Source: Thermosynechococcus sp. CL-1
Lineage (GTDB): Bacteria > Cyanobacteriota > Cyanobacteriia > Thermosynechococcales > Thermosynechococcaceae
Assembly (NCBI RefSeq): GCF_008386235.1
Contig: NZ_CP040671.1
Span: forward strand, 434,001 to 498,000
Direction of reading: 5' to 3'
Length of the DNA stretch: 64,000 bases
Part shown: positions 1 to 10,249 of the stretch, piece after piece
Layout: every line of letters starts with the position of its first letter
Numbering within the stretch: position 1 is the first letter of the stretch
Made by a program: the position numbers and the translations under genes
Notes under the pieces: generated by a model
Databases searched by the model: none
What the model was told of the DNA's origin: nothing
What the model saw: only the letters and a program-made list of their open reading frames with translations

Positions 1-12
1 GACAATTCACAG

Positions 13-273
13 TTAGTCCCAAGCCTCTAGATTTCGCAGCGGTTCCACAAGGATAGTGCTGGCATCTGTTGCCCGTATGGCCACATCGGTCAGGGCACCC
101 ACCCGTACGGCCAAGGTTTGACTGAAGGGGGCACGACGCAACAGGGTGACGGTTTGGCCGACCGTCAATCCCACGGCAGCAAGGCGCCGTTGCCAAGCAG
201 GTGCCCCCTCAATGGCAGTGATGCGTGCCGGCGTACCAAAAGGCAGTTCAGACAGCAACATAGGATGTATCAT
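13..273 (-). CDS. feoA: FeoA-domain protein (ferrous iron transport accessory)
   Basis: 86 residues, about the usual length for a stand-alone FeoA. It is a single SH3-like beta-barrel domain: the N-terminal LSELPFGTPARI, a central RRLAAVGLTVGQTV and a C-terminal stretch in which AIRATDASTILV corresponds to the family's 'GsriALRkeeA..I.V' core. FeoA is a small cytoplasmic partner of the Fe(II) permease FeoB. The start codon overlaps the stop of the upstream kinase gene by 4 bp, so the two may be co-transcribed. feoB, if present, would lie beyond the left edge of the window. Confidence 0.85.
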   Translation of the reverse strand: MIHPMLLSELPFGTPARITAIEGAPAWQRRLAAVGLTVGQTVTLLRRAPFSQTLAVRVGALTDVAIRATDASTILVEPLRNLEAWD

Positions 274-2492
274 GAAACCGATGCAGCAGGAGTTCCCAAG
301 CGCCGCACGTCCTGAAGGGCTTCCTTGGCGGAGGGGTAGCGATCGCTAAAGTTAAATTTCACCATCTTATTGAGCACTGCCGCTAGACCTTCACTCACTG
401 TGACACACTGCTGCCAATCCACTTCACCCGTGCGCGGATCTCGCGGTAGATCGCGGGGTTTAATACCCGTTAAAGCCTGCAGCACAATCATGCCGACAGC
501 GTAAATATCACTGCTGAGGGTGGGCTGACCGGAGAGCTGCTCTGGCGGAGCATAACCCATCGTACCAATGACCACGGTGCTCCCTTGAGTTTTCTCCACT
601 TCTTGGGGTTGAATTTGCTTCACTGCCCCAAAGTCAATCAGCACCAGCTTGCGATCGCTGGCACGGCGAATAATATTATCGGGCTTAATATCGCGGTGAA
701 TCACATAGTGACTGTGGACAAAACTCAGCACTTCCAAGATTTCCCGTAGGAGTTGAATGGCCTCAGCTTCCGTGTGTTTGCGTTGCAGTTCCTCACTTAG
801 GGAAGCACCATCAATAAACTCCTGCACCAGATAGAATTCCTGATTTTCCTCAACATAGGCCAGCAAGAGGGGAATTTGATCGTGGCGTCCTAGCTTTTCA
901 AGGATTTCTGCTTCGGTATGAAAGAGCCGTCGCGCCACCTGCATAAAGCGCTCATCGGTGCGTCCCGGTCGCAAATGCTTGACCACACAGAGGGGGTTCC
1001 CCGGTCGCTGGGTATCCTGAGCCAAATAGGTGCGGCCAAAGCCCCCTGACCCCAAGACTTTTTGGATTTTGTAGCGACCACTGAGGAGAGAACGGGGTTT
1101 GCCGGTAATTTCTGTGGGTTCTCGCAGGGCTGCATTGAGGGCTGCCGTATCCTCGGCCATCAGCGATCGCAACAGTGCCAAGGCTTTTTCCTGTTCCTGT
1201 ACTTTTTCTTGGAAAGATTTTTGCTCCTGCTGCGCCTGATAGCTAACGTAGCCAACCATGCCGACACTGCTGAGCACTAGGGCGATCGCCGGCGGCACCA
1301 CGGGAATCCAGCCACTCCCCATGACAAAAATGCCAAAGCCACCACCAAAAAGGACAATTAGCCCCCCCACTACCGCGCCCCCCAACCCCAGGGGTTGCCG
1401 CAACCACCAGCCAAGGACACTGCCCACCCCAGCCCACAGCAGAATCCAGCCGAGCACCACTGGCAGCGGCCAATACCAAATGGGACTTTCGCCGTCGAGG
1501 GCCGCACTCAGGAATTGACTCACCATCTGGCCATGAACAACCACCCCCGGCATTTGCTGCGTCACGGCATCACTACCGCTATAGGGGGTGAGGAAAATAT
1601 CCTTGATGCTCGGCGCAGACACCCCAATCAAAACGACGCGATCGCGAATCAGGTCTTCGCTCACCCGTCCGGTCAGTACATCCGTTAGGGAAACCGTTGG
1701 CCCCACTGCGTTGCGTGAGCGGTACTTCAGCAGGGTTTGCATGCCGCGATCGTCCACCCCCACATAGCCACCGGCATCGCTGCTGAGGAGGGGAAAATGC
1801 ACATCATTGAGGGTCAAACCCTTGTCATCGAGTTTGATAGTCTGAGCGGGGTCTTGTTCTAGGTAGCGCAGTGCCAGCATCAGGGCAAAGGAAAAGGGCG
1901 TTGTACACCGCTGTGCTTTAGGATTGCTGATCACAAATAGATTGCGGCGAATGACACCATCGTTATCGAGGGGGATATCGGCAAAGCCCACTCGCTCTGG
2001 CACCTGTGCTGCGGGAATACTGGGTGGTGGTGGCACTTCGGGTTGCTCCGCTGTTTCCCCCGTTGATTTGCACACTGGAATAATGCGCGGGTTGATGCGA
2101 ATCATGTTTTGCAACTCGTCGTGGCCGGGGGGGTGGGGCAAATCGCGGAAAATATCCAAGCCAATGGCACGCGGGCTAGCGGCATTAAGGCGGGTGAGGA
2201 GATCGGCAACGGTAGCATCCGGCAGGGGCCACGTTTTTTGGGCTTGAATGTCCTGCTCCGTCACCAGCACCGTCAGGATACGCGAATCAGGGTCACGGGG
2301 GGGTTGCGATCGCACATAGAAGTCATACAGACTCAGTTCCGACGGCTGAAGCAGTCCCAGTTGGCGCACACCGATCACCACAGCGGTTACTCCCAGTGTG
2401 GTGGCAACAACCGGCATCGGCAGCCATTTTGGCCAAGGGTAGGGCACGATTTCAACTCCTCGCGCAATTGTGCAGCGGCGCCCCGAGAGCAT
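270..2492 (-). CDS. CHASE2-domain membrane serine/threonine protein kinase
   Basis: 740 residues. From N to C: a membrane segment near residues 25-45, an extracytoplasmic CHASE2 sensor domain to about residue 330 (it contains the typical DRVVLIGVSAPSIKDIF stretch), a block of three hydrophobic helices to about 415, a Gln/Glu-rich coiled coil, then a Hanks-type kinase domain. The kinase has a glycine loop (GSGGFGRTYLAQD), the catalytic loop YVIHRDIKPDN, the metal-binding DFG (LIDFGAVKQI) and an APPEQ-like activation segment, so it should be active. An external signal is probably sensed by CHASE2 and passed to cytoplasmic phosphorylation; the ligand and substrates are unknown. ATG start at 2492; translationally coupled to feoA downstream. 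Confidence 0.9.
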   Translation of the reverse strand: MLSGRRCTIARGVEIVPYPWPKWLPMPVVATTLGVTAVVIGVRQLGLLQPSELSLYDFYVRSQPPRDPDSRILTVLVTEQDIQAQKTWPLPDATVADLLTRLNAASPRAIGLDIFRDLPHPPGHDELQNMIRINPRIIPVCKSTGETAEQPEVPPPPSIPAAQVPERVGFADIPLDNDGVIRRNLFVISNPKAQRCTTPFSFALMLALRYLEQDPAQTIKLDDKGLTLNDVHFPLLSSDAGGYVGVDDRGMQTLLKYRSRNAVGPTVSLTDVLTGRVSEDLIRDRVVLIGVSAPSIKDIFLTPYSGSDAVTQQMPGVVVHGQMVSQFLSAALDGESPIWYWPLPVVLGWILLWAGVGSVLGWWLRQPLGLGGAVVGGLIVLFGGGFGIFVMGSGWIPVVPPAIALVLSSVGMVGYVSYQAQQEQKSFQEKVQEQEKALALLRSLMAEDTAALNAALREPTEITGKPRSLLSGRYKIQKVLGSGGFGRTYLAQDTQRPGNPLCVVKHLRPGRTDERFMQVARRLFHTEAEILEKLGRHDQIPLLLAYVEENQEFYLVQEFIDGASLSEELQRKHTEAEAIQLLREILEVLSFVHSHYVIHRDIKPDNIIRRASDRKLVLIDFGAVKQIQPQEVEKTQGSTVVIGTMGYAPPEQLSGQPTLSSDIYAVGMIVLQALTGIKPRDLPRDPRTGEVDWQQCVTVSEGLAAVLNKMVKFNFSDRYPSAKEALQDVRRLGTPAASVS

Positions 2493-2831
2493 CGCTAGAC
2501 CGATTTTAGCGAACCGCCATCTTCCCTTTCCGCTGCTGCTAGGGGATGAGCAACGGGATAGGGGGTTAAGAAGCAGCCAATAGAGGCAACTGTTCTCTTG
2601 GTGCTAGATGGCGATCGCTCGCTCCCCAGCGCAATAATGTAACAACATGTAACAAAAGTCAGCGATCGCGCGGGGGAAACTGAACCCTTACAATAGGTTT
2701 CAGATGTGCTATTTTGCGTCACTGGCAAGCCAAACTCAGCTTTCTTGTGCGGGGATAGATATCAATTGGGCATGATTCCTGATAAGTTCAGAAAAACGCC
2801 TCTTAGTGGCACGCCTATGGCCTCAATGCCT
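2493..2831. other. Divergent intergenic region, kinase / rbcR
   Basis: 339 bases between two divergently read genes, so it should hold promoters for both. A direct repeat TGTAACA-ACA-TGTAACA lies near 2637-2654, between two HIP1-type GCGATCGC-like sites. LysR regulators often bind in such spacers and autoregulate, but no clear T-N11-A box could be assigned. In-frame upstream codons of the LysR gene reach to 2706, so part of this stretch could be coding if an earlier start is used. Confidence 0.4.
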
Positions 2832-3872
2832 ATGTCCGAACTGCCCTTTTCCCTTGATCAATTGCGAATCCTGAAGGCGATCGCCCTCGAAGGAAGCTTT
2901 AAGCGAGCCGCTGACAGCCTTTACGTCTCCCAACCCGCAGTGAGTTTACAGGTGCAAAACCTTGAACGCCAACTGGATGTTCCCCTCTTTGATCGCGGGG
3001 GACGCCGCGCCCAACTCACCGAAGCCGGACAACTCCTACTGGCCTACGGCGATCAAATTCTCTCCCTGTGCCATGAAGCCTGCCGTGCCATCGAAGACCT
3101 ACAAAAATTGCAGGGGGGGACATTGATCATTGGAGCCAGCCAAACCACCGGCACCTACCTGATGCCCCGCATGATTGGCCTGTTTCGCAGCAAATATCCC
3201 GAAGTCGCTGTTCAACTCCATGTGCATTCCACCCGCCGCACCTGCTGGAGTTTGGTCAACGGTCAAATTGATCTGGCGATTATTGGCGGCGAAGTCCCCT
3301 CAGAACTGAGTGAGCAAATTACCATCACCCCCTATGCGGAGGATGAACTGGCACTGGTCTTACCCGTGGATCATCCCTTGGCTAGTGCCGAAACCCTCAC
3401 CAAAGAAGACTTGTACAAGCTGGGCTTTATTGCCCTCGATGCCCAATCCACCATTCGCAAGGTGATTGATCAGGTGCTGCAGCGCGCCAACATTGACCCC
3501 CGCCGCCTGAAGGTGGAGATGGAGCTGAATTCCATTGAGGCGATTAAAAACGCCGTGCAGTCGGGCTTGGGGGCTGCCTTTGTCTCCATTTCCGCCATTG
3601 AGAAGGAGTTACAACTGGGGAGCCTGCGGCGGATAGGTATCGAAAATGTGGTGGTGAAACGCACCCTGTCACTGATTACCAATCCCAATCGCTACCGATC
3701 GCGGGCAGCGGAGGTCTTCTGCCGTGAAATTCTCACCCAATTTGCCACCTTTGCCATTGATACAGAACTGACAACGGCCAAGTCCCCCATCTCCGATAGT
3801 GAAAAACCCCTTAAGGAACTGCTGACGATCGCCCCCCTTGAGGAAAACAGCACCAATGTCAGTAATTCTTAG
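2832..3872 (+). CDS. rbcR: LysR-family transcriptional regulator, RbcR/CbbR type
   Basis: 346 residues from the ATG at 2832, chosen because the family's N-terminal [22 protein letters not shown] follows within a few residues; further in-frame starts at 2772 and 2706 would add an unconserved tail. An N-terminal winged helix-turn-helix (about residues 5-65, with [17 protein letters not shown] as recognition region) is followed by a two-lobed effector-binding domain from about 95 to 300 and a polar C-terminal tail. Close in character to cyanobacterial RbcR, which controls Rubisco and carbon-acquisition genes in response to carbon-state metabolites. NdhR/CmpR are paralogues that cannot be excluded without a tree. 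Confidence 0.8.
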   Translation: MSELPFSLDQLRILKAIALEGSFKRAADSLYVSQPAVSLQVQNLERQLDVPLFDRGGRRAQLTEAGQLLLAYGDQILSLCHEACRAIEDLQKLQGGTLIIGASQTTGTYLMPRMIGLFRSKYPEVAVQLHVHSTRRTCWSLVNGQIDLAIIGGEVPSELSEQITITPYAEDELALVLPVDHPLASAETLTKEDLYKLGFIALDAQSTIRKVIDQVLQRANIDPRRLKVEMELNSIEAIKNAVQSGLGAAFVSISAIEKELQLGSLRRIGIENVVVKRTLSLITNPNRYRSRAAEVFCREILTQFATFAIDTELTTAKSPISDSEKPLKELLTIAPLEENSTNVSNS

Positions 3873-3978
3873 GGCGACGCAGTGGCAGCCAACAGGCAGA
3901 ATAGTCGCGCTCAGGAGAGTTTATTATTTCAAAAGATCGGAGTATGATAATAGATCGCGCTATTCATAACTGATGACC

Positions 3979-4248
3979 ATGGCCCTGCAACACGACGTTA
4001 AACAAGAAATCATCAACACCTACCAGATTCACGGTACCGATACTGGCTCTGCGGATGTCCAAGTTGCCATCCTCACAGAGCGGATCAAGCAGCTTTCTGA
4101 GCATCTCAAGGCGAATAAAAAAGATCACGCCTCTCGCCGAGGACTGCTGAAAATTATTGGCCGTCGCAAGCGGCTACTGGCCTATATCCATCGCCACGAT
4201 GCCCAGCGCTATCGCCAACTCATTGAACGTTTAGGAATTCGGGGTTAA
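3979..4248 (+). CDS. rpsO: 30S ribosomal protein S15
   Basis: 89 residues, normal S15 length. It shows family landmarks: [34 protein letters not shown] and the C-terminal [13 protein letters not shown]...LIERLGIRG. It binds 16S rRNA helices in the small-subunit platform. The ATG at 3979 is preferred because S15 proteins usually begin with MAL; an ATG two codons upstream (3973) would add two residues. A TATGATAAT motif near 3944-3952 is a plausible -10 element. The stop is 5 bp before the PAM68 gene, suggesting an operon. Confidence 0.95.
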   Translation: MALQHDVKQEIINTYQIHGTDTGSADVQVAILTERIKQLSEHLKANKKDHASRRGLLKIIGRRKRLLAYIHRHDAQRYRQLIERLGIRG

Positions 4249-4253
4249 AGACA

Positions 4254-4718
4254 ATGGCAAAACGGTCGGATCTGCCTTTTGAGCCTAAAAAGAAAAAAGG
4301 AGCAACCAAGCCTGCCAAAGCTCCTGCTGCCGCAGCCGTCCGTTCTAATGCCCCAAAATCCCCAGCCAAGCCAGCCAAAAAAAGTACAGGCATTCCAGAA
4401 ATTGTCAGCCAACGCATGGTTACCCGGATGGCAATCTGCTGCGGTACCCCCACGCTTTTGGGATTGATGACGTTTCCCCTCAGCTATTTCATTGTCCATG
4501 AGGGCTGGTTTAAGTTGCCTAATGTGGCCGTTGTCATCGCTAGTCTCGGTCTCTTTGGCCTTGGGGCGCTGGGGCTGAGCTATGGGATTCTTTCTGCCTC
4601 TTGGGATGAGCACGAGCAGGGAAGTTGGCTCGGTTGGCGAGAATTCCGCACCAATTTTGGTCGTGTGATCGAGAGTTGGCAGGCCTATCAAGCCCAGCGA
4701 TCGCAAAACGCCGAATAG
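4254..4718 (+). CDS. PAM68-family photosystem II assembly membrane protein
   Basis: 154 residues. A basic, Lys/Ala/Pro-rich cytoplasmic N-terminus (about residues 1-45) precedes two transmembrane helices (about 63-80 and 90-115) and the conserved C-terminal region with SASWDEHEQGSWLGWREFRTNFGR. This layout is that of PAM68 (DUF3464), which helps insert and assemble photosystem II core subunits in thylakoids. It follows rpsO by 5 bp, so the two are probably co-transcribed. Confidence 0.85.
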   Translation: MAKRSDLPFEPKKKKGATKPAKAPAAAAVRSNAPKSPAKPAKKSTGIPEIVSQRMVTRMAICCGTPTLLGLMTFPLSYFIVHEGWFKLPNVAVVIASLGLFGLGALGLSYGILSASWDEHEQGSWLGWREFRTNFGRVIESWQAYQAQRSQNAE

Positions 4719-4896
4719 GGGCGATCGTTGAGTCACATCTGCTTCTCTCATCAATAAAATGTAAGGAATTCTTTACGGATTCTTATCATTCTCCGTCGCT
4801 TATCTACCATAGATTTATATAGTTACACCCTTTCAGTCACACCTGAGCACAGTCAGCAACACCTTAAAAGGGCTTGATGGCAACACTGCTTCAGGC

Positions 4897-5502
4897 ATGA
4901 CCAACGGCAAAGGGTGCTCAAGTCGCTCAAACCTTGTAACCCCTATGACAGCAACGGAAATGTTCCCAGTTGAGACTCGCACAAACGTGGGAGATCTGCC
5001 CATTAGCCTACAGTCCGCTAGCTTTCTGCAAAATTTGCTGGGATTAGTGGCAGAAACCCTTGAAGATGTCGTGGGTCTCGATGATGCCTCTGGGTTTATT
5101 GCCCTTGTAGGGCAGCAAATGGGCAATCAAATCAACGCTCTCTACACTCAAGCCCTTGGCGATCGCCCCCTTGATGCCAAGACGATTGCCCAAATTCTTG
5201 TGGATCTCAAAAATCGCATTGAAGGGGGATTTTTCCTGATTGAGCAGGATGAGGAACGTATTATCTTAGGGAATCAGCGTTGCCCCCTTGGCAGTGGCGT
5301 GGTGGGTCATCCCTCGTTGTGCATGATGACCTCAAATGTGTTTGGCGTGATTGTGGCGCACCATTTGGGCTATGCCAAGGTCTGTATTGAAAAGGCGATC
5401 GCCAATGGGGATCAAGGGTGCCACGTGGTGATCTATACCCAACCTACTGCTGCGGCCTCAGCGGCCAAGGGGCGAGAATACTATCGCATTGAGTCAGTCT
5501 AA
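4897..5502 (+). CDS. Methanogen-output-domain-1-like (MetOD1) sensory protein
   Basis: 201 residues from the first ATG; the ATG at 4945 gives 185 residues and is equally possible, with no clear ribosome site for either. An alpha-helical first half is followed by a cysteine-containing second half (NQRCPLG, HPSLCMMTSN, AKVCIEKA, DQGCHVVIY), the pattern of MetOD1-type domains found beside sensor kinases. The cysteines could bind a metal or a small ligand; this is inference. The 3' end overlaps or abuts the diguanylate cyclase gene, so the two products may work together as receptor and cyclase. Confidence 0.65.
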   Translation: MTNGKGCSSRSNLVTPMTATEMFPVETRTNVGDLPISLQSASFLQNLLGLVAETLEDVVGLDDASGFIALVGQQMGNQINALYTQALGDRPLDAKTIAQILVDLKNRIEGGFFLIEQDEERIILGNQRCPLGSGVVGHPSLCMMTSNVFGVIVAHHLGYAKVCIEKAIANGDQGCHVVIYTQPTAAASAAKGREYYRIESV

Positions 5503-5536
5503 GCCAGTCAAGTCCTTACATTCCGGCGGGGTTAAG

Positions 5537-6559
5537 ATGAGCGACTTTACACTCGATATTGGCGCATGGATCGATCTGTTGCCAGAGCCAACGCTGGTCA
5601 TGAATGTCCAAGGCAACATTGTGGCCATTAACCCCAGTGGCCGTGAATTTTTTGGCAGCAGTGTGCTCAATTGCAACCTTCGGGAACTGGTCGCCACCCC
5701 CCCAGAGAAACTCAATAAATGGCTGCCCCTCTGGCAACAGGCGACGCAAATGGTGCCCGGCACTCTTCGAGGTCCCCAAGGACAAAAAATCGAAGTGGAA
5801 GCCGTGGGTATCCACCGTTGCCAGCCCCCCTTGATTCTCCTGCGCCTGTTTCGCCAGCCCCGTTTTCTGCGACAGTTCATCGTCCAACGGCAGCAGTTTC
5901 AGCGCTTGCAAGAGCAAATGGCTCGGCAAACAGCTCTAATTGTGGAGCTACAGCAGCGGCAAAAACAGCTAGAGGCGGAAAATCGCCATCTCCAAGGGGT
6001 CTCCCAGCAGGACAGCCTGACCAAATTGGCGAATCGGCGTGCCTTTGAAGACGGTCTGCGGTCGGCTTGGCGGGAATCGGCCACCACCCATCTTCCCTTT
6101 GCCATTGCTCTGCTGGATATTGATCACTTCAAGCGCTACAACGACACCTACGGCCATCTGGCGGGCGATCGCGCCCTGCAACGGGTTGCCCATGCCATTA
6201 AATCCCAAGTGCGGGAAGCTGATCTCGTGGCTCGCTATGGCGGTGAAGAGTTTATTCTCCTGTTGCGCCACACCCACCATGACGTTGCCATTTGCGTTTT
6301 AGAGCGGATTTTTAACTACATTCGCAGCCTAGGGATTCCCCATGCCAGTTCACCAGTGCAACCCTACCTCACCGTCAGTGCCGGCATTTGCACCGTGAGC
6401 GCCACCCTTAGGGACTGCCCAATGGCGGAGCTGCTAGCGACTGCTGATGCTGCCCTGTACGAGGCCAAACGCTCAGGGCGCGATCGCTATGTGTTACAAA
6501 CCTATGCTTGGATGAGTGCGCCTGTCTCTTCCAGCCAAGAAATTCAGCCCTACCCCTAG
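5537..6559 (+). CDS. PAS-GGDEF diguanylate cyclase
   Basis: 341 residues from the ATG at 5537; an ATG at 5489 would add 16 residues and overlap the upstream gene. A PAS-like domain (about residues 10-110, LPEPTLVMNVQGNIVAINPSG) and a coiled coil (about 115-165) lead to a GGDEF domain beginning at QDSLTKLANRRAF. The active-site motif is GGEEF (about residues 235-239), and READ five residues upstream is the RxxD inhibitory site, so this should be a c-di-GMP synthase with product inhibition. No EAL domain is present. Its position directly behind the MetOD1 gene suggests a shared signal. Confidence 0.9.
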   Translation: MSDFTLDIGAWIDLLPEPTLVMNVQGNIVAINPSGREFFGSSVLNCNLRELVATPPEKLNKWLPLWQQATQMVPGTLRGPQGQKIEVEAVGIHRCQPPLILLRLFRQPRFLRQFIVQRQQFQRLQEQMARQTALIVELQQRQKQLEAENRHLQGVSQQDSLTKLANRRAFEDGLRSAWRESATTHLPFAIALLDIDHFKRYNDTYGHLAGDRALQRVAHAIKSQVREADLVARYGGEEFILLLRHTHHDVAICVLERIFNYIRSLGIPHASSPVQPYLTVSAGICTVSATLRDCPMAELLATADAALYEAKRSGRDRYVLQTYAWMSAPVSSSQEIQPYP

Positions 6560-6703
6560 GGAAAGCCCCTGTAGCTGCCTCTGCTAGATATAATGTGGGT
6601 GGCCAAAGCACGGCAATCCCGTAGCCGAAACGTGATAGTTGATCGCGGTTGGGACGTTGTGTTGCAGAATGTAAAGCTGAGTAAATTTTTGGAGATCGTG
6701 TAG

Positions 6704-7855
<1,152 letters not shown>

Positions 7856-7867
7856 GAAGATCAGTTG

Positions 7868-7889
7868 GGGGGCGATCGCCCCCTTTTTT
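7868..7889 (+). terminator. Rho-independent terminator after petH
   Basis: A perfect palindrome GGGGGCGATCGCCCCC built around a HIP1 core is followed directly by TTTTTT. It starts 13 bp after the petH stop. The HIP1 octamer has apparently been used as the terminator stem. Confidence 0.85.
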
Positions 7890-8034
7890 CCTCAATGCCA
7901 ATTGCCCTTTGGATCTGTCAGGATAGAAGTAAGTCGCCTGATGGAGCTGTTCCTGAAAGATGTTTGGCGTACGGTTGCTAGAATGTAGCCTATTTAACGC
8001 CAAGTCATGAGCATTCTCGTATTCTTCTAATGGT

Positions 8035-8343
8035 ATGGTGAGTACCCAGCGATCGCCTATGATTTATCCTCGCTTTCTGCGCAAAGCCTACCGTAAAGAA
8101 CCCATCTCCGCCTTCCTTCTGCTAATGGGAGGGGTGGATTCGACCATTGGTGGCTTGGGGGGCTACAACGGTCTGCTGCTATTGGGTCTAGGTTTGATGG
8201 GCAGCGCGCTGCTCTATCGCCTGCTCCAGCGATCGCCCGAACGTCCTCTCCCTGAGAAAGTTCCCCAGTATGCGCTGCCGCCCCAATCCTCCCAGCCCTT
8301 GCCGATGCTGACGATGAGCAAAAAACAGCCCCCCCTGCGCTAG
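8035..8343 (+). CDS. Small conserved-type membrane protein, function unknown
   Basis: 102 residues (94 if it starts at the ATG at 8059, where MIYPRFLRKAYRKEP looks like a natural beginning). A basic N-terminus precedes one or two hydrophobic stretches (AFLLLMGG and GLLLLGLGLMGSALLYRLL) and a Pro/Gln-rich polar tail. I do not recognise a named family. It ends 4 bp inside the 3' end of the convergent menF gene. Confidence 0.55.
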   Translation: MVSTQRSPMIYPRFLRKAYRKEPISAFLLLMGGVDSTIGGLGGYNGLLLLGLGLMGSALLYRLLQRSPERPLPEKVPQYALPPQSSQPLPMLTMSKKQPPLR

Positions 8344-9716
8344 GCTAAAGCAGAGATCATCGTCTGAAATTTCCACAGGATTTCCTGCCATTCCCGTTCC
8401 GGGTGAGAGCCTTTGACAATCCCCGCCCCAGCAAAAAGATGGGCAGAGTTGCCCTGAAGGTGGGCAGAGCGAATTCCGACAATGAATTCCCCTTCTCCGG
8501 TGGGTGTCACCCAACCAAGGGGCGCAGCATAACCACTGCGATCAAAGGGTTCCAGTTGCCGCAGCCAGTACTGTGCCCGTGAAGCAGGATACCCCGCTAC
8601 TGCTGGCGTCGGATGTAAGGCCGCCACCCCTTGGAGAATATGAATGGGTTGCGGCAGCGGGGCCTGAATCAGCGTTTGCAGATGTTGGATATGACTTAGC
8701 TCAAGGATACGTGGTTTAGTCGGCACCTCACAGGTCATGCCCAACTGTTGGAGGGTTTGGCAGAGAAATTCAACAATGACCTGATGCTCGTAGCGCTCCT
8801 TGGGGCTGTGGTAAAGGCCATTGCGCAGGCTTTGATCCTCCTGTTGGGTTTGCCCGCGGGGACGGGAACCCGCCAAAGCATCCGCACAGAGAACGCCATC
8901 GGCAATCTTGACCAAGCGTTCGGGACTCGCCCCCAAAAAGACCTGCTGCCGCTCTTGGCCAACACTAAAGATGTAGCAATTGGCGTACTGCTGACGCAGA
9001 TTTTGCAACGTTCCCAGCCAGTTGAACCCCTGAGGCTGCTCTAGGGTGAGGGCAGCGGCCAAAACCAATTTTTCGAGGTCTCCCTCCTCAAGGAGCTTGA
9101 GAGCCTGCTGGACACTGGTAATAAATTGCCCGTATTGCTCAGTTAGAGGCGGTAGGGCGATCGCCAGTGGTGGTGGACAGGGGGGTGGATCAGCCAGAAT
9201 GTGGGTCAGTGCCCGCTGCACTAGTTGCCAGTCTTGCCAGAGGCGATGGGGTGTACTGGTCTCTAGGGCACAACTGAGGGTGAGCCAAACCTGATCCAGA
9301 CGCTGAATCACCTGCCAGCGGGGTAAGAACCCCCAGTTAGAGCCTAGGTGATCCCAAAAACTAAATTGACAGAACAGGCGCGGTTCGGCTGGAGCGATCG
9401 CCCACACGCGGCTGAGAGTTTGTTCACTAAAACGCTGGAGTTCCACAAACCGTTGATGTCCCTGAACACTGCGGGTCGCCACCGCACCACAGGCAGCAAC
9501 AATCTCTCCCGCTTGCTCAAGGTAAAAATGCTCACTTTCGCCACTGACTTGCATCAGCCCAGCCAATAGGATCAGGGGATCAACGGTGGGTAAGGAGATG
9601 CCTAAACTCAGGAACTGACAATTGGCCTGCTGTGCTGCCTGCATTCCAGCGCTGACCTGAGTATAAAACTCGGACTCAGAGGACAAATCAAAAGTAAGGG
9701 GCAGCGAAACGGGCAT
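8340..9716 (-). CDS. menF: Isochorismate synthase
   Basis: 458 residues from the ATG at 9716 (a TTG two codons upstream is also open). The C-terminal chorismate-binding domain shows FLGASPERLVKI, LAGSRPRG, the region KERYEHQVIVEFL and HPTPAVAGYP, all typical of MenF/EntC/PchA enzymes that convert chorismate to isochorismate. In cyanobacteria this is the first committed step to phylloquinone, the photosystem I A1 cofactor. menE of the same pathway lies about 13 kb away. It is unlinked to its neighbours by orientation. Confidence 0.9.
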   Translation of the reverse strand: MPVSLPLTFDLSSESEFYTQVSAGMQAAQQANCQFLSLGISLPTVDPLILLAGLMQVSGESEHFYLEQAGEIVAACGAVATRSVQGHQRFVELQRFSEQTLSRVWAIAPAEPRLFCQFSFWDHLGSNWGFLPRWQVIQRLDQVWLTLSCALETSTPHRLWQDWQLVQRALTHILADPPPCPPPLAIALPPLTEQYGQFITSVQQALKLLEEGDLEKLVLAAALTLEQPQGFNWLGTLQNLRQQYANCYIFSVGQERQQVFLGASPERLVKIADGVLCADALAGSRPRGQTQQEDQSLRNGLYHSPKERYEHQVIVEFLCQTLQQLGMTCEVPTKPRILELSHIQHLQTLIQAPLPQPIHILQGVAALHPTPAVAGYPASRAQYWLRQLEPFDRSGYAAPLGWVTPTGEGEFIVGIRSAHLQGNSAHLFAGAGIVKGSHPEREWQEILWKFQTMISALA

Positions 9717-9844
9717 AACCAAACAAGGTCAAGATTGCCCTTACATTTTCCCCTTGGCAGGGAACCTTTGGCAAAAAGACTGGAACTTCCCTGTCTGCCT
9801 AAGTATGCTGAGGAGTAGGATCACTGTCTATTTCTGAGGCAAGC

Positions 9845-10249
9845 ATGGCTAAGGTTGTGAAAACAGATGCGGAATGGCAAGCTCAACTTACCCCTGAGCA
9901 GTACTATGTCACCCGCAAGAAGGGAACGGAGCGCGCCTTTACGGGCTGCTACTGGAATAACAAAAAGCCCGGACTCTATCGCTGTGTCTGCTGTGGCACG
10001 CCGCTCTTTCGCTCTGAGACCAAGTATGACTCTGGCAGTGGCTGGCCGAGTTTTTGGCAACCCCTTGACCCCAAAAATATCCGCATGGAGCGGGATCTGT
10101 CCCATGGCATGGTGCGCACAGAAGTTCTCTGTAATGTCTGTGATGCCCACCTTGGCCATGTCTTTGAGGATGGCCCGCCACCCACGGGACTGCGCTACTG
10201 CATTAACTCAGCGGCACTGGAATTTATCCCTGACGCTGCCGCCTCTTGA
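9845..10249 (+). CDS. msrB: Peptide-methionine (R)-S-oxide reductase
   Basis: 134 residues, normal MsrB size. Structural zinc cysteines are C47/C50 (CVCC) and C96/C99 (CNVC), the substrate motif SGSGWPSFW is at about 63-71, and the catalytic Cys is C119 in RYCINSAAL. It repairs the R-diastereomer of methionine sulfoxide. The stop overlaps the start of the next histidine kinase gene (TGATG), so they are translationally coupled. Confidence 0.95.
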   Translation: MAKVVKTDAEWQAQLTPEQYYVTRKKGTERAFTGCYWNNKKPGLYRCVCCGTPLFRSETKYDSGSGWPSFWQPLDPKNIRMERDLSHGMVRTEVLCNVCDAHLGHVFEDGPPPTGLRYCINSAALEFIPDAAAS

